Assembly: GCA_019400425.1 (NCBI GenBank)
Contig: JAFREE010000051.1
Location: 62,001-126,000, forward strand
From: Hymenochaete sp. R1
Taxonomy: Eukaryota; Basidiomycota; Agaricomycetes; Hymenochaetales; Hymenochaetaceae
Reading direction: 5' to 3'
DNA: 64,000 bases
This document shows positions 28,783 to 41,632 of this stretch, piece after piece. The translations under genes and the position numbers were made by a program. The stretch's first letter is position 1, and every line of letters begins with the position of its first letter. The notes under the pieces are model-generated. The model was not told the origin of the DNA and did not search any database. It saw only the letters and a list, made by a program, of their open reading frames with translations.

Positions 28783-31700
28783 AATTCACTAGCTGGCATA
28801 AGTGAGACACTCTTATGAGTCGCCGTTTCACTTACGAGGGGACCTGTGTAACCCTGGAAGGCAGGTAGAGAGCTTAAGGTGAGGAATCTGGGCCTCTTGT
28901 ACCAACGTCCTCGCTTTGACTGAGGCAAGCAAACCTTTGGATGCGAACTTATATTAGGAATATTTTATTCCATATCATTAATAGATAACCTAATTATTGG
29001 CTCTGCCAACGTTTTCTGCCTTGCATGCGCAGGTTCACAAGAACATGGTCGCAATGGTTGCACCATGACCGGAGTCAAATCCCGGTTTATCCAAATCGAG
29101 TCTACGAAACAAGTAAAGTTTCTGTTACAAGCTGATTACGTTGAATAAATTACAAGCATCGGTTAAAACGACTCAAAGAAAGAAGCAGAATGGATGTCAG
29201 CCCCATATACTACTCCCATTACCAGCACGGACCTCGCAATGGTAGAAGTCCCACGTGGGGCGGTTCCGCCGCGCAGTAGCTTCTCGCAGCGCCAATCTAT
29301 CCATATCGCCCCCATCCTTTCCTCATCCCTTAGGCCTCCCACATTGAGGCAGGAGACAGGAGATGGTTGTTGGTGAAGTGAGCGGATCCGGACACAGAAG
29401 ATTGAGATTGTGCTTTCTCTTTCTTGGGGAAAGAAGGTGTGCGTCTTCTGTGTTCGGATGCTCTGAGGGGGCTGGTGAGTTCTGAGACTATCGGAATACA
29501 GTAGCTGGTTTTGAGATGTTTAAATATCTAGTTCCTGAAGAGCGTTCTGCGTTTCTCTGTTTGAAAGACGGCATGAATGGTGGTGGTGGTGGTCTGGAGG
29601 GAAAGTTCGAAAGTTGTTCGTTCGAGTCAAGGCTGGTGACGAGGCCCATCGATTCAAGAAGGATAAACGACGATCACCAGTGATCGTTGAAACTCAATTT
29701 CCGGTCGCTTCAAGTTTGGCCTGACCGGCTGTCTCACTACTCACCTCCACCTCCAAAAAGACGCTCGGGTGTTCCAATCCATATTTACGGACAAAACACT
29801 TGCGCTGATTCTGTCGTGCTTCTGGTACGGGTCTTACGAATCTCCTAAGAATATTAGCTCCATAAATGTTCAATGCCTTATACTTTGCCGACTCGGACTG
29901 GGCGTTATCCATTACACCACCGTCGTTCCAGTTTCAGGAGGCCTCATAGCCTATCGCTCAAATCGACTTGGAAAATCGGTATACTTTATGGATAAACGCT
30001 CCTTGTACGGACCTCTTCCCGTTTTGCTAGGGACTTTCGGTGTAGCACTTACAGCTCGAGTCGTTAATGGGTCTCGTTTTTGGTGAATGTATCACGTTGA
30101 CGCAATTTACTTGAAGATAAAATGTTGAGTCACAACGGGAGTAATCATTATGACCTGCGTTGCATGGTTCCCTACGCCTTCGTGGTCATTTGGTATGTCG
30201 GTTTCAAGTCTCTCGCACACTTCCACACTCCCTTTCCTTTGCATACTCATCAATCGAACCCGCAAAGCCATCGCCGAGGCCGACCAAATCCCCTGACAAA
30301 GAAATGCTAATTCCAAACCCACCTCCATCGAGGCGATTCCTAACCTTTTCCTCCCCTCATCAAATCATCGCGGCACGCCTTACCCGAAGTGCCACCTTCT
30401 TCCTAAAGTTATCTCGCCAAGGCCCTCGTTGTCTTCGTGGGCGCCACTATCATGCTCGTCTCCATCTCAGGTCCGTGTGGCGGTGGCGTGGCGCTTGAGT
30501 GGGGGTACGCTCGTGTAACGTAAGGTAGGCAGTTAAGATTCCTACTCGGAAAGAAGAGCATTTTAAGGAAAGTTCTGCAGTTTACGTGGGCCCGAAGCGG
30601 GGAAGGGGCGCAAGCTCGTCGAGAGTGGTCTAGTGCGGCTTATGTGCGTATGAGCACGCCCCGGAAAAACGTCTGTATGTTAGAGAAGCCATAAGGATAT
30701 AGACGTCCGGTGTGGAGGTGGTTCATCTCGGCTTTCCCGTCCCGGGTCGACGTGTTCATTGCTCCAGGAGGCGGTCTATTTACCGGCACGGACCATGGAC
30801 CCGAGGAGAAATCACGGCCATGGTTGGCTCGTTTCAGGGGGCTTGGTACCTCACCTATTAAAATATGCTTACAGGAGCACAAAACCCGGCGACTAGAGTA
30901 ATCTGTGCCGAACGTGCCGGTCATTCAAAGTAAGAAACCCATAATTACCGAACCAGCCGCGCCGTCATCCACCACATCCACAACACCGCACGTCTTTCAA
31001 AAACGGGAGTTGCCTGAATGAGTCGGGTTGGATCTGTTGTATTCAGGCACAGCGGGGACAAGCGGGTGAGAGAATGGACTTTGTTTGAATTAGCCTTGAG
31101 ACATTGATCATCATTGGTGGGGAAACGCCGCCGACAGAAGCGACAGGGAGGAGGTGGAAAGAAGGCCCGCGCGGAGCCCGAACGCTTCGCGCGAAGTGGC
31201 CATTCGTACTGCCAGTACTCGCCGTAACTTGAAGGCCAAAGGGCGGCGGGTAATACAAGTGGAAGTATTTCCGGAAGGATGCTGCGGATACTCGCTTTGG
31301 GACACTGCAAAACGTGGGTGTGGGCTCGAAATCACGTGTGGCGGGCGGTCAGTGGGCGGTCTCAGTTACGATAAGGTTAGTGTAAAAGTCCGATTGAGGA
31401 CACTCTCCAGAGGGTCATGTCGCCGTCGATATGGCAGCGTTAGCGGAATGTGGCGGTATCTATAGCGAGCTTTAGTGGTTATTTTTGGTACGGAAGGAAA
31501 AGGAGATGAGTGAGTTGACGATGGTTTCCATGAGGCTGTGAGTAAGTCGACGAGATGGGGAAAAGGCGCTAGGTTTTTTAATAGAAAGTTGATGATCACT
31601 GAGACCAAACGAATGAAAAAAGGCCGGCGCGGCATCGGGGTAAAGCATGCAGACTACGTTACATCGAGGCGCTATGGTCAGCATACCCCGCGTGCTGTTT

Positions 31701-32987
31701 CACTTCGATAAGTCGGTGGATGGGCGTGGAAGTCGTAAATGGAGGAAAAGAGCCACAGGCGGGGGATGCCTGCTCCGGAATGGAAGGAGGTGCGGAGGCG
31801 GAGGCTGCTGGTCAACATGTGCAAATAGACGGACCTACAAAGAAAGAAGGATAAAGTGATTGTGGGAAAAAACGGAAGCAGAAAATGAATGTCGATCGAA
31901 GCCGTCACCATCGTCAAACAAGAACGCACTTCTTCTGGATTCAAGGGTCGCGATAAGAAGTACACGTGTTTACCCGCAACCCCTCCATGTCGCACAGCTG
32001 ATCAAAGGGGGGCGTGTGTGTGACTCTCCGCTCGAGACTTCTTCTTACCCTCACCAAAAGGGGGAGAAGTCGCATGAGAACACATTCGAAATTGCAATGG
32101 AAGAAGAGCGGGTGGAATTGTAACGGTGTGGTGTGGGTGGCAGGAAACCCACCAGGTCCACCGCCGTTGTCCGACGAGACGGAAATGCAGGCGTGGTGTT
32201 TGGTCTGGTCCTGGTCCTGGTGAATATGCGGTGGCAGAGCTATTTTCTGCTATCGCGATGGGATGCCGAAGAACACCACACACGATTGAAACTCTGTGCT
32301 GTATAGATTTTTCTCCTTCGGGGCACAACATCTCGATGCAAGCGGTCAGCCGCAAAACCGCCCTGTGCATTTCTTGTCTTCCGTTCTCTTCTGTGGCTTG
32401 TGCATGAGTTCGCTCGGGGGGTGGCTGAGAGAAGAAGAGGTGTGGTGGTGGTGAGTGCGTATTGAAGGCGGGGCTTAGGTAATTCCATCGGGGATCAGGG
32501 ACGGAAGTAATAGCGCTAATAGGCCCCTTGGGAAGAGAGTTGAAGCCGATGGCTTTAATCTCGGGGCGCCCTTTTCTTCTCATTCGCTCGCTTATCTCCC
32601 TTATTCAGTACCCTCTGCCTGTCTGTCTCACTTTGAAAAATCACTGAATATTGCAGAGTCCCGCTGTTCATACCGTGCACAGAAGACAGAAGAAGAAGAG
32701 CCGAAGGAGAGTCGAAAGAGGAAATCCGAGGGAAGAGGTGGCGAGACGAGAAAAGAGGGCGGGGACGGAGAGCGAGCTTATATTGTGTTAGACTGCGAGC
32801 AAAGAGAGAGCAGGATATAGCCGGATTTGTGGATATTTGTCGAATCCCCATCCCATCCCATCCCAACAACCTCCCGTCTCATCTCCTTTCTTTCTTTCTT
32901 TCTTTCTCTCCTCCCCTCACCTTCTTCTTTCTGTCTCCTCCATCTCTCCCGTCCTCCTCTCTTGTTTGCTGCCCCGTTCTACATACA
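28783..32987. other. Gene-poor region of about 4.2 kb
   Basis: No frame here shows a known family, convincing codon use or phase-consistent splicing. The frame at 29769-30086 is open for 105 codons but begins at a non-ATG codon and has no match I recognise. Sequence around 30950-32600 is mixed with many short, overlapping frames. It may hold a long 5' UTR or promoter of the FYR gene, noncoding RNA, or a fast-evolving gene. The final 100 bp are pyrimidine rich. Confidence 0.45.
32887..32909. repeat. (CTTT)n pyrimidine tract
   Basis: About five copies of ctttc/cttt, lying 80 bp before the FYR-protein start codon. Pyrimidine-rich blocks like this are common in fungal core promoters and 5' UTRs. 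Confidence 0.7.
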
Positions 32988-35900
32988 ATGGCCCAGAGAC
33001 CCCCATCGGCTATGCATCCTCCTCCCGACAGAGATCTTCACATTGTTCCTCGGCCTCCATCCAACTCAGGTTGGCAGCCTCCTGCGCCAGCGTCTATGCC
33101 GCTCAATGGCGGCCCTCCGCCGGCACCCACTCCCGGGACGGGCTCCTCCCAGTCCCATCTCTCCCACGCCGAGCTATCTGGCAAGTACTCCAACCTCAAA
33201 AGGCGCTTCTTCGCACTCGACGAGGTAATGCTCCCTCCGTTTCAAATCACACGACGACAGCGTGATGGAAATGGCTGACTGAATTGGATATTGTATGTGC
33301 AGAAACAAAAGGAAACCGACGCCGAGTTACGGCGGTCATATCAGCGAAATTCCAAATTAAGAAGTGAACGGAAGTGGGTATTCCTCTTTCCGCTTCTGGA
33401 CTCAATTCAAACAATTCAAATCCGTAATCATGCGCTTCTTCACATACGTTCTTTCACGTTCATCATCCCATTCAGACGATATGAATTCATTCATATATTC
33501 TTTTAGTTTTACACCACAAATGACTCGGTCTGACTTTCATTCTTTTATTAGTATTCTCCTCGATCGCATCATCGAACTCGAGGAACGTGTGCGCCTCTTC
33601 GAGCACCAGCTTACCCGACATGACCCTACCTTCATCCATGCAAATGCCATTCATCCTCAAGCAGCCACAACAGGCGCATATCCTCGCGCTCTAGCAACTT
33701 CTGCTGCCCAGTCGGCTTTCGCTGCAAACCTTCGGAAAGCTCGAGATGAACTCGACGCCGAGGACCCGGATCCTCGCGCATATATGGACAGAGATCGTGA
33801 ACTACAGTTGAGGCATCGGGAACTAGCGAGCTATCGATATGCTCCATATGATCCCAACTCGGAGGTCGGTGCTTCTGCTATGGCAAGGAAGAGGATGCAT
33901 GAAGACTCGTGGCGGTCGGAGACAGAGGAGGCTGCGGCCCGGGCCGGAGAGCGGGAATTCAAACGTCACCGGGGACCCATGCTCTCGGCCCAGCATCCGG
34001 CGCCAGTTGGAAACATCTCGGCGTCTGGACCGCCTCCGCCACCTTTATCGGGAGCTCGGATCGGGAACGGGAACGGGAGCGGTGCGTCCGGTGAATAATC
34101 CATCTCTTCGGTGTAATCTTTTGGTTTCTTACTATTGTCTTCGTCTTCGTCTCTGAAACTTTCTTCAATTTCAACGATCTTGGAATGCGCATCGACGCCG
34201 CCCACTGTCAAAACACGATTTTTGCACCTTGTTCTTTACCTACCTTTGCTTTATTCCTTTCGCCAAAACCTTGTACTCGTGGTTTCAATTCCATTGCATA
34301 TTATGTCCTCCCCTCTTTTCCAATTGATTCACCTGGCGCGATACAGATCCTTCCCCCCGGCCTCTCCCACAGCGACCTCCATCCCAACAATTCCTGCGTC
34401 ATGAAAATGGCTACTCTAAGCCTGCCTTTCCTCGCTCAAACTCCAACTCACCTCGCATAGGGAGTCACTCCCTCCCTTCTCCGCACCATGACCCTACCTC
34501 GATGCGTTCCCATTATGTGACTGAGCAGGATCCACGGCGACTTCCAGAGCTGGGCATGCGAGGACAAGAAGATATCTATCCTATCTCACCTGCGGACGCA
34601 GCGTCTATTTCTCATCGTGCCCAAGCTAGTACGCAGAGACCCGTTCCCAGACCTTCTCATGCTCAGACTTTTTCAGCGTCGCCTCCTGCGGATATCCGAC
34701 CCAGCTTTATAACTCCTTCCCTTCCTCCCCATCCTCATCCTAGTATTGCTTCCACATCTAATGCTCCTACTCCCGTAGGTTCGATCGCCCCTTACGCCCC
34801 TCGGCCCTCTGTTCTTCAACGTCAAACAAAGCCAAAACGTCTTAAAGCCCATACTGTCACGTCCAAGTCACACTCGATCCCAACAGTACCTCGAGACCGC
34901 TTTACAGGAAAGCCGCTCCTCCCCTTGAATGTAGGCATTATGACCGTCCTCAGCCTTGGCCAGATCTGCCTCAGAGAACATTTCCACACCGAGCGGTATG
35001 TGTTCCCAGTTGGATACGAAGTCACTCGGCGATACCTCAGTACACAAGATGCGCAAGCCGAAGTTGTCTACCATTGCAAGATTATCGATGGCGGCGACGG
35101 CCCACGATTTCAGATCATCGCACAGGATATGCCGGATAGACCTATCGTCGCGGGTACTGCGACAGGTGCGTGGTCAGGTATCGTACGTGCTGCAAACCTT
35201 CTTCGCCGGCGACAACACTCGAATTCGGTTTCTGGACCCGATTATTTCGGACTCGGACAGAACACGATCAAACATCTCATCCAGGAGCTTCCGAACGCGG
35301 ATAAGTTACAGAACTACGTGTGGCAACACTTTCTGGAGGGTGGGCCGTTGGGTGGGAGACATGCGGCCGTGATGCCCGCTTTACCGGAGGACTACGATGT
35401 CGCGGGAGCTGCGACATCGCCTGTCGCCAACGGCAGTGTGTCCAGGAACGCTGCAGATGGGTCGTTGACTGCTCTTTCTCCTGCTCGCTCAAGGGTGGAT
35501 GGACCAGAGGAAGAAGAGATGGATGAACCTGAGGTGATAGAGGTTTCGGATGACGGCGAACAAACTATGCGCGCCCCGACAACAACAAATGTCCGGTCCC
35601 CAGCAGACTCGAGAACTGCTTCTCGGTCTCCCATAGTTGAACGCATCCATGCGCGTGATCACGCCAATGGCAATGGCTCAGACGTCCCCGGATCTAGGCC
35701 CGAGTCAGCTGCACAATCTCACCCACACTCACAGACACGCTGGGGTCTAGTTCCCGTGAAGAAATGGAACCTACGCTCTCGTTCAAATTCCCTAGCGGGG
35801 CTCAACAATATTAATGATGCCGGCGGCAGGGATAACAAAGGTGTACGTTCCAAGGATGAGGAGGGAGAAGAAGGTGAGGAGGAAGATGATGAGTTGGTGG

Positions 35901-36112
35901 ATGACGATGAAGGGGGTGAATACGTTCCAGGAGCGAGTGGCGGGTCGAAGAGAAGTGACGTCTCTCGGTATAGTGGGGGACCAGATGTGAGCGAAAGGGA
36001 GCGTCGGAGCGTCGAGGTGACACGCAGAAGTAGGGATCCTGGATTGGATAAAGGTCAAAGTCCGAGCTCGACTTTAAAGTCTTATAACTATCGTCACCTT
36101 GAGAAAATCTAA
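32988..36112 (+). CDS. FYRN/FYRC-domain chromatin protein (TBRG1-like)
   Basis: Four exons (32988-33224, 33303-33373, 33552-34090 or -34081, 34347-36112) give about 870 residues. The N-terminus is Pro-rich, followed by a helical segment SGKYSNLKRRFFALDEKQKE then RSERNILLDRIIELEERV, which matches the coil found in front of the FYR domains of TBRG1. FYRN is at FHTERYVFPVGYEVTRRYLS and FYRC runs through PDRPIVAGTATGAWSGIVRA to the PDYFGLGQNTIKHLIQELPN block. FYR pairs are found in chromatin proteins such as MLL and TBRG1, so a nuclear role is likely; the coil may dock to a chromatin complex (in fungi INO80 is a candidate), an inference. The C-terminal 270 residues are acidic and Ser-rich (EEGEEEDDELVDDDE). 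Intron 3 has two possible GT donors nine bases apart, giving isoforms that differ by three residues. Confidence 0.8.
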
Positions 36113-36542
36113 CTCATAGATGTTATTCACGACTCATCATATTTAATGGACTTTCCCTCTTGTCATCCGTTCGGGCTTTTTTTTTACAACTTTTCATTGG
36201 TGATTTTTTTCTCTTTTCTGCTCCCTGTATGCCGGTTCACTGTTCTGATTACTAACACGCCTTTACCTCTGAGCTTTTCACTTACCTCGCTGCTTCCTTT
36301 TTGTTGTTCAATTTCTGTTCTGCCTCCGTATGCTCGCTGCTGTCCTCTTGCTTTCCTTCATTTTGTTGTGCACTTTCTCATGTATACCTACGCCGATTAC
36401 CTTACCTATTTACAGGAGAAGGCATCATTTCTATGCATTATTTAGGACGATTCAGCTCAGTATCGAGCTTCTGAGCTTCTGAGCATTGGTTATTATGGTT
36501 ATTGTCAGGCTGATTTATAGCAATACATTTTGACACGTGTAG
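36113..36542. other. 3' flank of the FYR gene
   Basis: T-rich sequence with no gene, likely 3' UTR. A short direct repeat (gagcttct twice) lies near 36465-36485. Confidence 0.4.
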
Positions 36543-36613
36543 GCATTAATGGGGTAGTGGTAACCTGGGTCGTTGCCATCGACCCGCCGGGGGTTCGATT
36601 CCCTCTTAATGCA
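36543..36613 (+). tRNA. tRNA-Gly, anticodon GCC
   Basis: The 71-nt sequence folds as a cloverleaf. The acceptor stem is GCATTAA paired with TTAATGC and the discriminator base is A. The D arm has GTAGTGGTAA. The anticodon stem is GGTCG/CGACC around the loop TTGCCAT, giving GCC. The T loop is TTCGATT with stem GGGGG/CCCTC, containing one G-U pair. It aligns base for base with the layout of fungal tRNA-Gly(GCC) and has no intron. Box A (tggggtagtgg) and box B (ggttcgattcc) are present for Pol III. CCA is not encoded, as expected for a nuclear gene. Confidence 0.95.
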
Positions 36614-36635
36614 TTGTGTATCCATCGTCGGAACC

Positions 36636-36640
36636 TTTTT
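36636..36640 (+). terminator. Pol III terminator of tRNA-Gly
   Basis: A run of five T begins 23 bases after the mature 3' end of tRNA-Gly. It is the first such run downstream. Confidence 0.65.
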
Positions 36641-36817
36641 GTTCACTGGTGTAGTTAGGCAGGGATATGCATAACATTCTGAAGAAAATATAAGCATTGT
36701 TGCTCATCTCTGGAAATTTTATGGTCCCAGGTGCCAAGGAAAACCAAAAGGAGTCGTCTCTTTCCAACTTTCTTCTGAAATTAGTCGTATCGATAAGCCA
36801 ATAGCCAAGCACAAAGC

Positions 36818-36856
36818 GAGAAAGAGAAAGAGAAAGAGAAAGAGAAAGAGAAAGAG
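36818..36856. repeat. (GAGAAA)n microsatellite
   Basis: About six copies of gagaaa on the plus strand, 45 bp beyond the ERV46 stop codon, so probably in its 3' UTR as (TTTCTC)n. Confidence 0.85.
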
Positions 36857-36901
36857 GGAGAAGCAAGTAGCATAACATTGATAAATTAGTATTATCTGCT
36901 T

Positions 36902-38614
36902 TTACATGAGTTTCCCACTATTATACCCGTTCCCGTTTGAGTGAGATGGCCCCGATCCTTTTTTGAGACGTCGGCCTGTCGCGAATACTACGCTGTCGAC
37001 GATGGTGGCGATTGTGAGGACACCGCCGACGATGGCGCATGTTCTAGTTGAGCAAGTGGGTTGATCGGTTAGTAGACTGTGGTGGTGAAGGGAAGGGACG
37101 CGAGAGGACTTACGAGGTAAGGAAGTGAGCGAAGGATTGTCTCGTCTCGCTGTGTACCACCAGTAAAGGCGAGATTTCATAGTTTACGAACATGCCTGCG
37201 AAAACGAGCATCAGTTACGAACGTAACCGTGATTCGCCAAAAAAGAAGATTGGAATGCACGCACCCGGCATGCCGCTATTTGAATGTGAGATATGAACGC
37301 CTTCTGTCGTTCGGCCCAGACTTCCTTCCGTTAGGTCTCGCTCGAAGTGCGTCGCGCTGAATTGATGTGACTTCACCATTGTACCATCCAGGAGCTCGAA
37401 TTTTGTGGAGACGACCTTGAGGAAGTATTGGAACATGTATTGAGCAGACTTTGCCTGTCGGTGAAATGATCAGTCAATGCGTAGAGATTAAGTATGCTCG
37501 CGGGTTCTATGCGCTTACCTTGCCGACCGCACCATCTAATGGATTCGAGTCCAGGCCCAGCTGCTTCTTCATACGTTTACTCTTCTCCTTTTTGTTGAAG
37601 TTGTATTCATCGTCGCCCTCGAATTGGAGTTCATGTATCGTGTGTCCAAAATCATGCCTGTTCTTGTCGTCTTTGAGATACGGCACGAGTTCGTGGATGT
37701 TCATGTAATTGGTTTGGAACGAGCGACCGGGAGAGAGGTGGATGTTACCAATGACTTTGTTGACGCGGAGACGACCTGAGATGTTGCACCCTTCTGTTGA
37801 CTGTTCCTTGAGTTTATCCGACCAATGTTCACGTACGCACTAGAGCGAACGTTAGCATACGCGTCTCATGCTTTGATGGGCGGCACGTACCTGCTCGATG
37901 GAGTCCGGGTTGCTAAAACTCCAACCCTTGTTCACATACGCCTGCCGCACCTCATCGCAGCTGTTACAACACCCTCCAGAGGGCGCAATACCACCGTAAC
38001 AAGACCCGCAGTAATCGTCCTTCTTGCCCTCGTTCATTACATCGAGTTCGTTGCGAAGGGCCGCGTTTGCCGAGTTCTGAATGACCTTGCCGGTCGAGTC
38101 AAGGCGGGACTTGACGATGTTGTGGGTGAGGTCGCGCTGCTGTTCGCCCGAGATGTCCATGACATCCAAACTGAGCACTGGAGTTTCCGAAACGAGAAGG
38201 TCGGTCAGATAACAAACAGTAATGAACAGGAGAGCTTTGGCGTACGGTAGCAAGGAACCTTTGGGAATGTGACATTCATACGAACGGTCAAGCGTTCCCC
38301 TCGACTTCTATCCACGACAATAGCTGTCTCCAGGTTCGTCCTCCGGTAGTCCAAAAACTCGATAGTAGTGAATGCCAATATGATTGCAGCAGAGAGAATG
38401 GTCACTATAGGACAAGTTATGAATAGAACACGGGGCATCGAAAGACGTCTGCTACTCACAGAACGCGCCCGTCTTCGTCTTGACCTTCACGTCTTCCATG
38501 GTCTGTATTATTGCGCATAGTGAGCTTCTTCTGACCTCAGACCCAATCATGTTGAAAACTAACCTTGCCGAACGCATCGACACCCTTGAGACCGCCGAAG
38601 AGACCCTTGGCCAT
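36902..38614 (-). CDS. ERV46: ER-Golgi cargo receptor subunit Erv46 (ERGIC3)
   Basis: Eight exons on the minus strand (38614-38564, 38502-38460, 38404-38246, 38177-37891, 37839-37519, 37454-37265, 37195-37114, 37043-36902) give 424 residues. Erv46 cycles with Erv41 in COPII and COPI vesicles and retrieves escaped ER proteins. The N-terminus is cytosolic (GLKGVDAFGK, then DVKVKTKTGAF) and leads to a first membrane helix, LTILSAAIILAFTTIEFLDY. The lumenal part begins VDRSRGERLTVRMNVTFPKV, continues LLSLDVMDISGE and has the Cys cluster YCGSCYGG...GCCNSCDEV, which is typical. The second membrane helix is VGGVLTIATIVDSVVFATGR. The tail is short and cytosolic. The lumenal motif SPLLVVHSETRQSFAHFLTS directly precedes helix 2. 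Intron positions restore each conserved block in phase. Confidence 0.93.
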
Positions 38615-39123
38615 CTTGAATAATACAAGAAAGTGGTGAAGGAGAGTGGGCAGAGGAAGGAGCGAGAGTTGCGGGGGGATACCAGCTGTAACAGCCAAAG
38701 GTATAAGGTAAAGGTGGCGATGGGATGTGATTGACGTGTCAGGCTCAGCGTTCGTCGGTCGGTCGGTCATTCCACCCGCGTCTTCGGTAATTCTCCGGCA
38801 ATCGCTCTCGCTCTCGTCTCGGCCATTCTTCGACAGACACGACGACCACAGACATGACAAAGCTGACGCTTGGACATTTAGTGACACTCACACTCACAAC
38901 GAGCTAGCTCTGGCATACAAATTCATGAACGTACATCTTGCATGGGACTCGGTAGACCTCTAAGAAATTCCATACTATTCTTACTGCTCACTTTCAGCAC
39001 GTTCCACATATGCGGGGCTTTAGGGCACACGCAACGCACAACGCAACAGGAGGAAATCACTAATCGGCCACAAAGAGTCCCAGTATCATACAGCACGTCA
39101 AATATTGAAACTAAGTAGTGCTA
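38615..39123. other. Upstream region of ERV46
   Basis: About 510 bp between the start of ERV46 and the end of VPS45, both on the minus strand. It should hold the ERV46 promoter and the VPS45 3' UTR. No gene is seen. Confidence 0.5.
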
Positions 39124-41632
39124 CTACTGAAGTCCAATCCTATCTACACCCTCCTTCATCTTTCCAAATAGATTCCGAACACCATCCCGTATCCCATCCG
39201 CTTGAACATTCGCACCGCTTCTGCCATCTGTTCGGAAAACACCGCTCGCTGGGCCTCCAAGGCTGACATTGACGTTCCCCAGTGTCAAGTTCAACGCAGG
39301 CGCATTTGCAGGAGCTTCAGGTGGGGGATCATATACAGCAGACGAGAATCCGGTAGCTGAGTCCTTCAGCATCTGGAGAAAGCTACGAAAGAATTATTTA
39401 ACAACGTAGATCCAATGCGGATAAGTAATGTACGATACCTTTTTGAGTTGTGGATAGTCGTACCGCCCAGCAAAATTCGCGTGCCCGCAGCGGATGCCGT
39501 CGCAGAACCAGGAGGCCCCCTTCCGGTGGCCAGGTCCTGGTTCAGTAATGAAACGACCCGGGCCTCCTCGTAAGTCGCGCCGCCAATGATGAACAATATA
39601 ACATCCTGAGGCCTAGACATCTCTTATTAACGATAAACCATGCTGTGATACATTAAATGACGAACCTTTGGAGCGTAGCATTGGGGCCAGGGGGTTCTAC
39701 AAACGGATAAGATGTGTCTCTCAATCTGCCTTTAAGCAAGTTTTCTAGCGTTTGTGACAAATGTGGAGCATGTTGTGTGTAGACATTTTCGACTCCCTTG
39801 ATAGAAATGAGGCCGGGTATATTCATAAGCGAGACGAGTCTTACCTTCAGTCCCTTCAGAGCACTAAAGCCCTTCGCAAGGAAGGTCTCATTGGAGAAAA
39901 GGTCATCCTGGCGCTGATCAGATCCTGCGACGTTAAGTAATGCGTATACAAGCTAGGAGATGTTAATCGCCTGTTATTTTTCGAATCTGCGCAGTGTAAT
40001 TGAACTTACCCTAGCATCCTCAGCCGGCACGCCGTTTTCAAGTAGAAGACCGATCATATTCGCTATGTCATTTGCTTTGGTTTTCTGGTATCTCAAAGCG
40101 AACAACATGACTATCCGTAATTTCTGCTGTGCAGACACGTTGCCATCAGCCACGATGGCCTGGACAGTCTACAATCGACAACGTTCAACAGACGAACAGC
40201 ATTTTAAGTTTAAGTTAAGCTCACCCTTAGGTCTGCCCCTGAATTTGACGCGAGGCCCTGCTCCACCTCGCCCAGGTCGAGAAGCTTATATTTCTCGACA
40301 AGCCGACTGAGCTCTCCGACCAAAGCCACGTGCTTGCTCACATTCCCGCCGAGCTTCCTGAACTCGGGGTACTCCTCGACGAACTTCTTCATGTCCGTGA
40401 TGGAATTTATCGCCGCCGGAGAATGTGCAACGGAACGGTTCTGGTACGACTGGACATATGTTTTGAGAGCCGTTCCAAGGTCACCGAAAGTACTCAGGTG
40501 ATGCTCTTGGAAAAAGGGATCGGTCGAGGTCGTTAATGTGATTTCCTGTGAAATAAACATGAGGTTTGAACCATGCAGAACTCCGGAAAGTACGTACTCT
40601 AAGCTCTGGACGGACCCCAGGCGATTGACTAAGGTCCACCCTACCATTTTGTATACCGAGAAGTTCGTGAACCATGGCTTGGTATGTCCATTGGGAAAGC
40701 AGAGGAGTTACAGGATCATTCCGCCGGTCCAAAATCAAAAGGAGGGGTGGTAATTGCGTGAGGCGGAAATCAAACAGGTTCGCTTCGCGTTGTATTCGAT
40801 TCTGTGGAACGGAGTGAGCCGCAAGTAACTAGAAGCTTTTGAAAGCAAACTCACATGAACTTCCGCAGCGAGCTTCTTTGCCAACCCACTCATCCTCTCG
40901 TAACGAATCACAGGTTTCTTTTTGAGACTTAGAAGCACAGCAAGAAGTCCCTGCACGGTCCGTTCCAGTGCATCATCGTGCCATGTGCCAGGGTTCGTAC
41001 CAAAAAGGGGTTGGCTCGCAGATGGCGTATGATTGAGAGAGAATAAGGATGGCAACACGGGCGCGTAATCTGCGAAATATTCCTATTGTCGCATCAAGAT
41101 ACAGTCAACACACGCCCAGATAGCACAAAAGGCAGCACGTACCTGCACTTCGCGCACTACTTCGTACTCATCCGCTTCCGCAAGCTTTTCTATGGCTGAT
41201 TTGTTTAAGACATTGCTGAAGTCTTTTAAGGGTATATAGTCAATTTATTTCCCAAGGAATCCGATACTCGGGACTGACTGACTGACAAAGATAGTATTCT
41301 CCATACCTAGGTTCCCGTAACTCCTCTTCCAATGCTCCGATACTCCCTTCCGATGCTCGCAAGAAGCAGACACACTTCAGGTGAGGCATGCGCTCGCGTT
41401 TAGGGTTGTCAATTCTATCGGTCAAATAGACTTGATAGGAGAGAAGCGCGCTTTGCGTAGCCGACAAGGAAACAATAGGCGTCTACACACATCGAGTTGA
41501 ATGAGTAAGTCAGACTTTTGCCATTTGGCGACCTGTGCGCACCGTATGGGAGTCCAGAAGCAACACTTTGATAGCATTTGGTGTGGAGACCATCTTGGTG
41601 ACGTAGGTCTCTACTGCCTTGACAACATCCAT
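39124..41632 (-). CDS. VPS45: Sec1/Munc18 protein Vps45
   Basis: Eleven exons (41632-41543, 41482-41287, 41222-41143, 41082-40855, 40801-40598, 40545-40225, 40168-40010, 39952-39845, 39796-39666, 39612-39439, 39382-39124) give 649 residues. Vps45 binds the syntaxin of the trans-Golgi/endosome (Tlg2) and controls SNARE pairing in traffic to the vacuole. The N-terminus [20 protein letters not shown] is characteristic, followed by [20 protein letters not shown]. Other SM blocks are [53 protein letters not shown] and [19 protein letters not shown] near the C-terminus. The last exon is Pro/Ala/Gly rich and extends the protein about 70 residues beyond the yeast protein (577). The gene GSKIP-like is divergent and 1.3 kb away. 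Confidence 0.94.

Noticed and set aside
29769..30086. 105-codon plus frame with hydrophobic segments
   Set aside because: Starts at a non-ATG codon, has no in-frame ATG early on and no family signature. I keep it only as a note in the gene-poor region.
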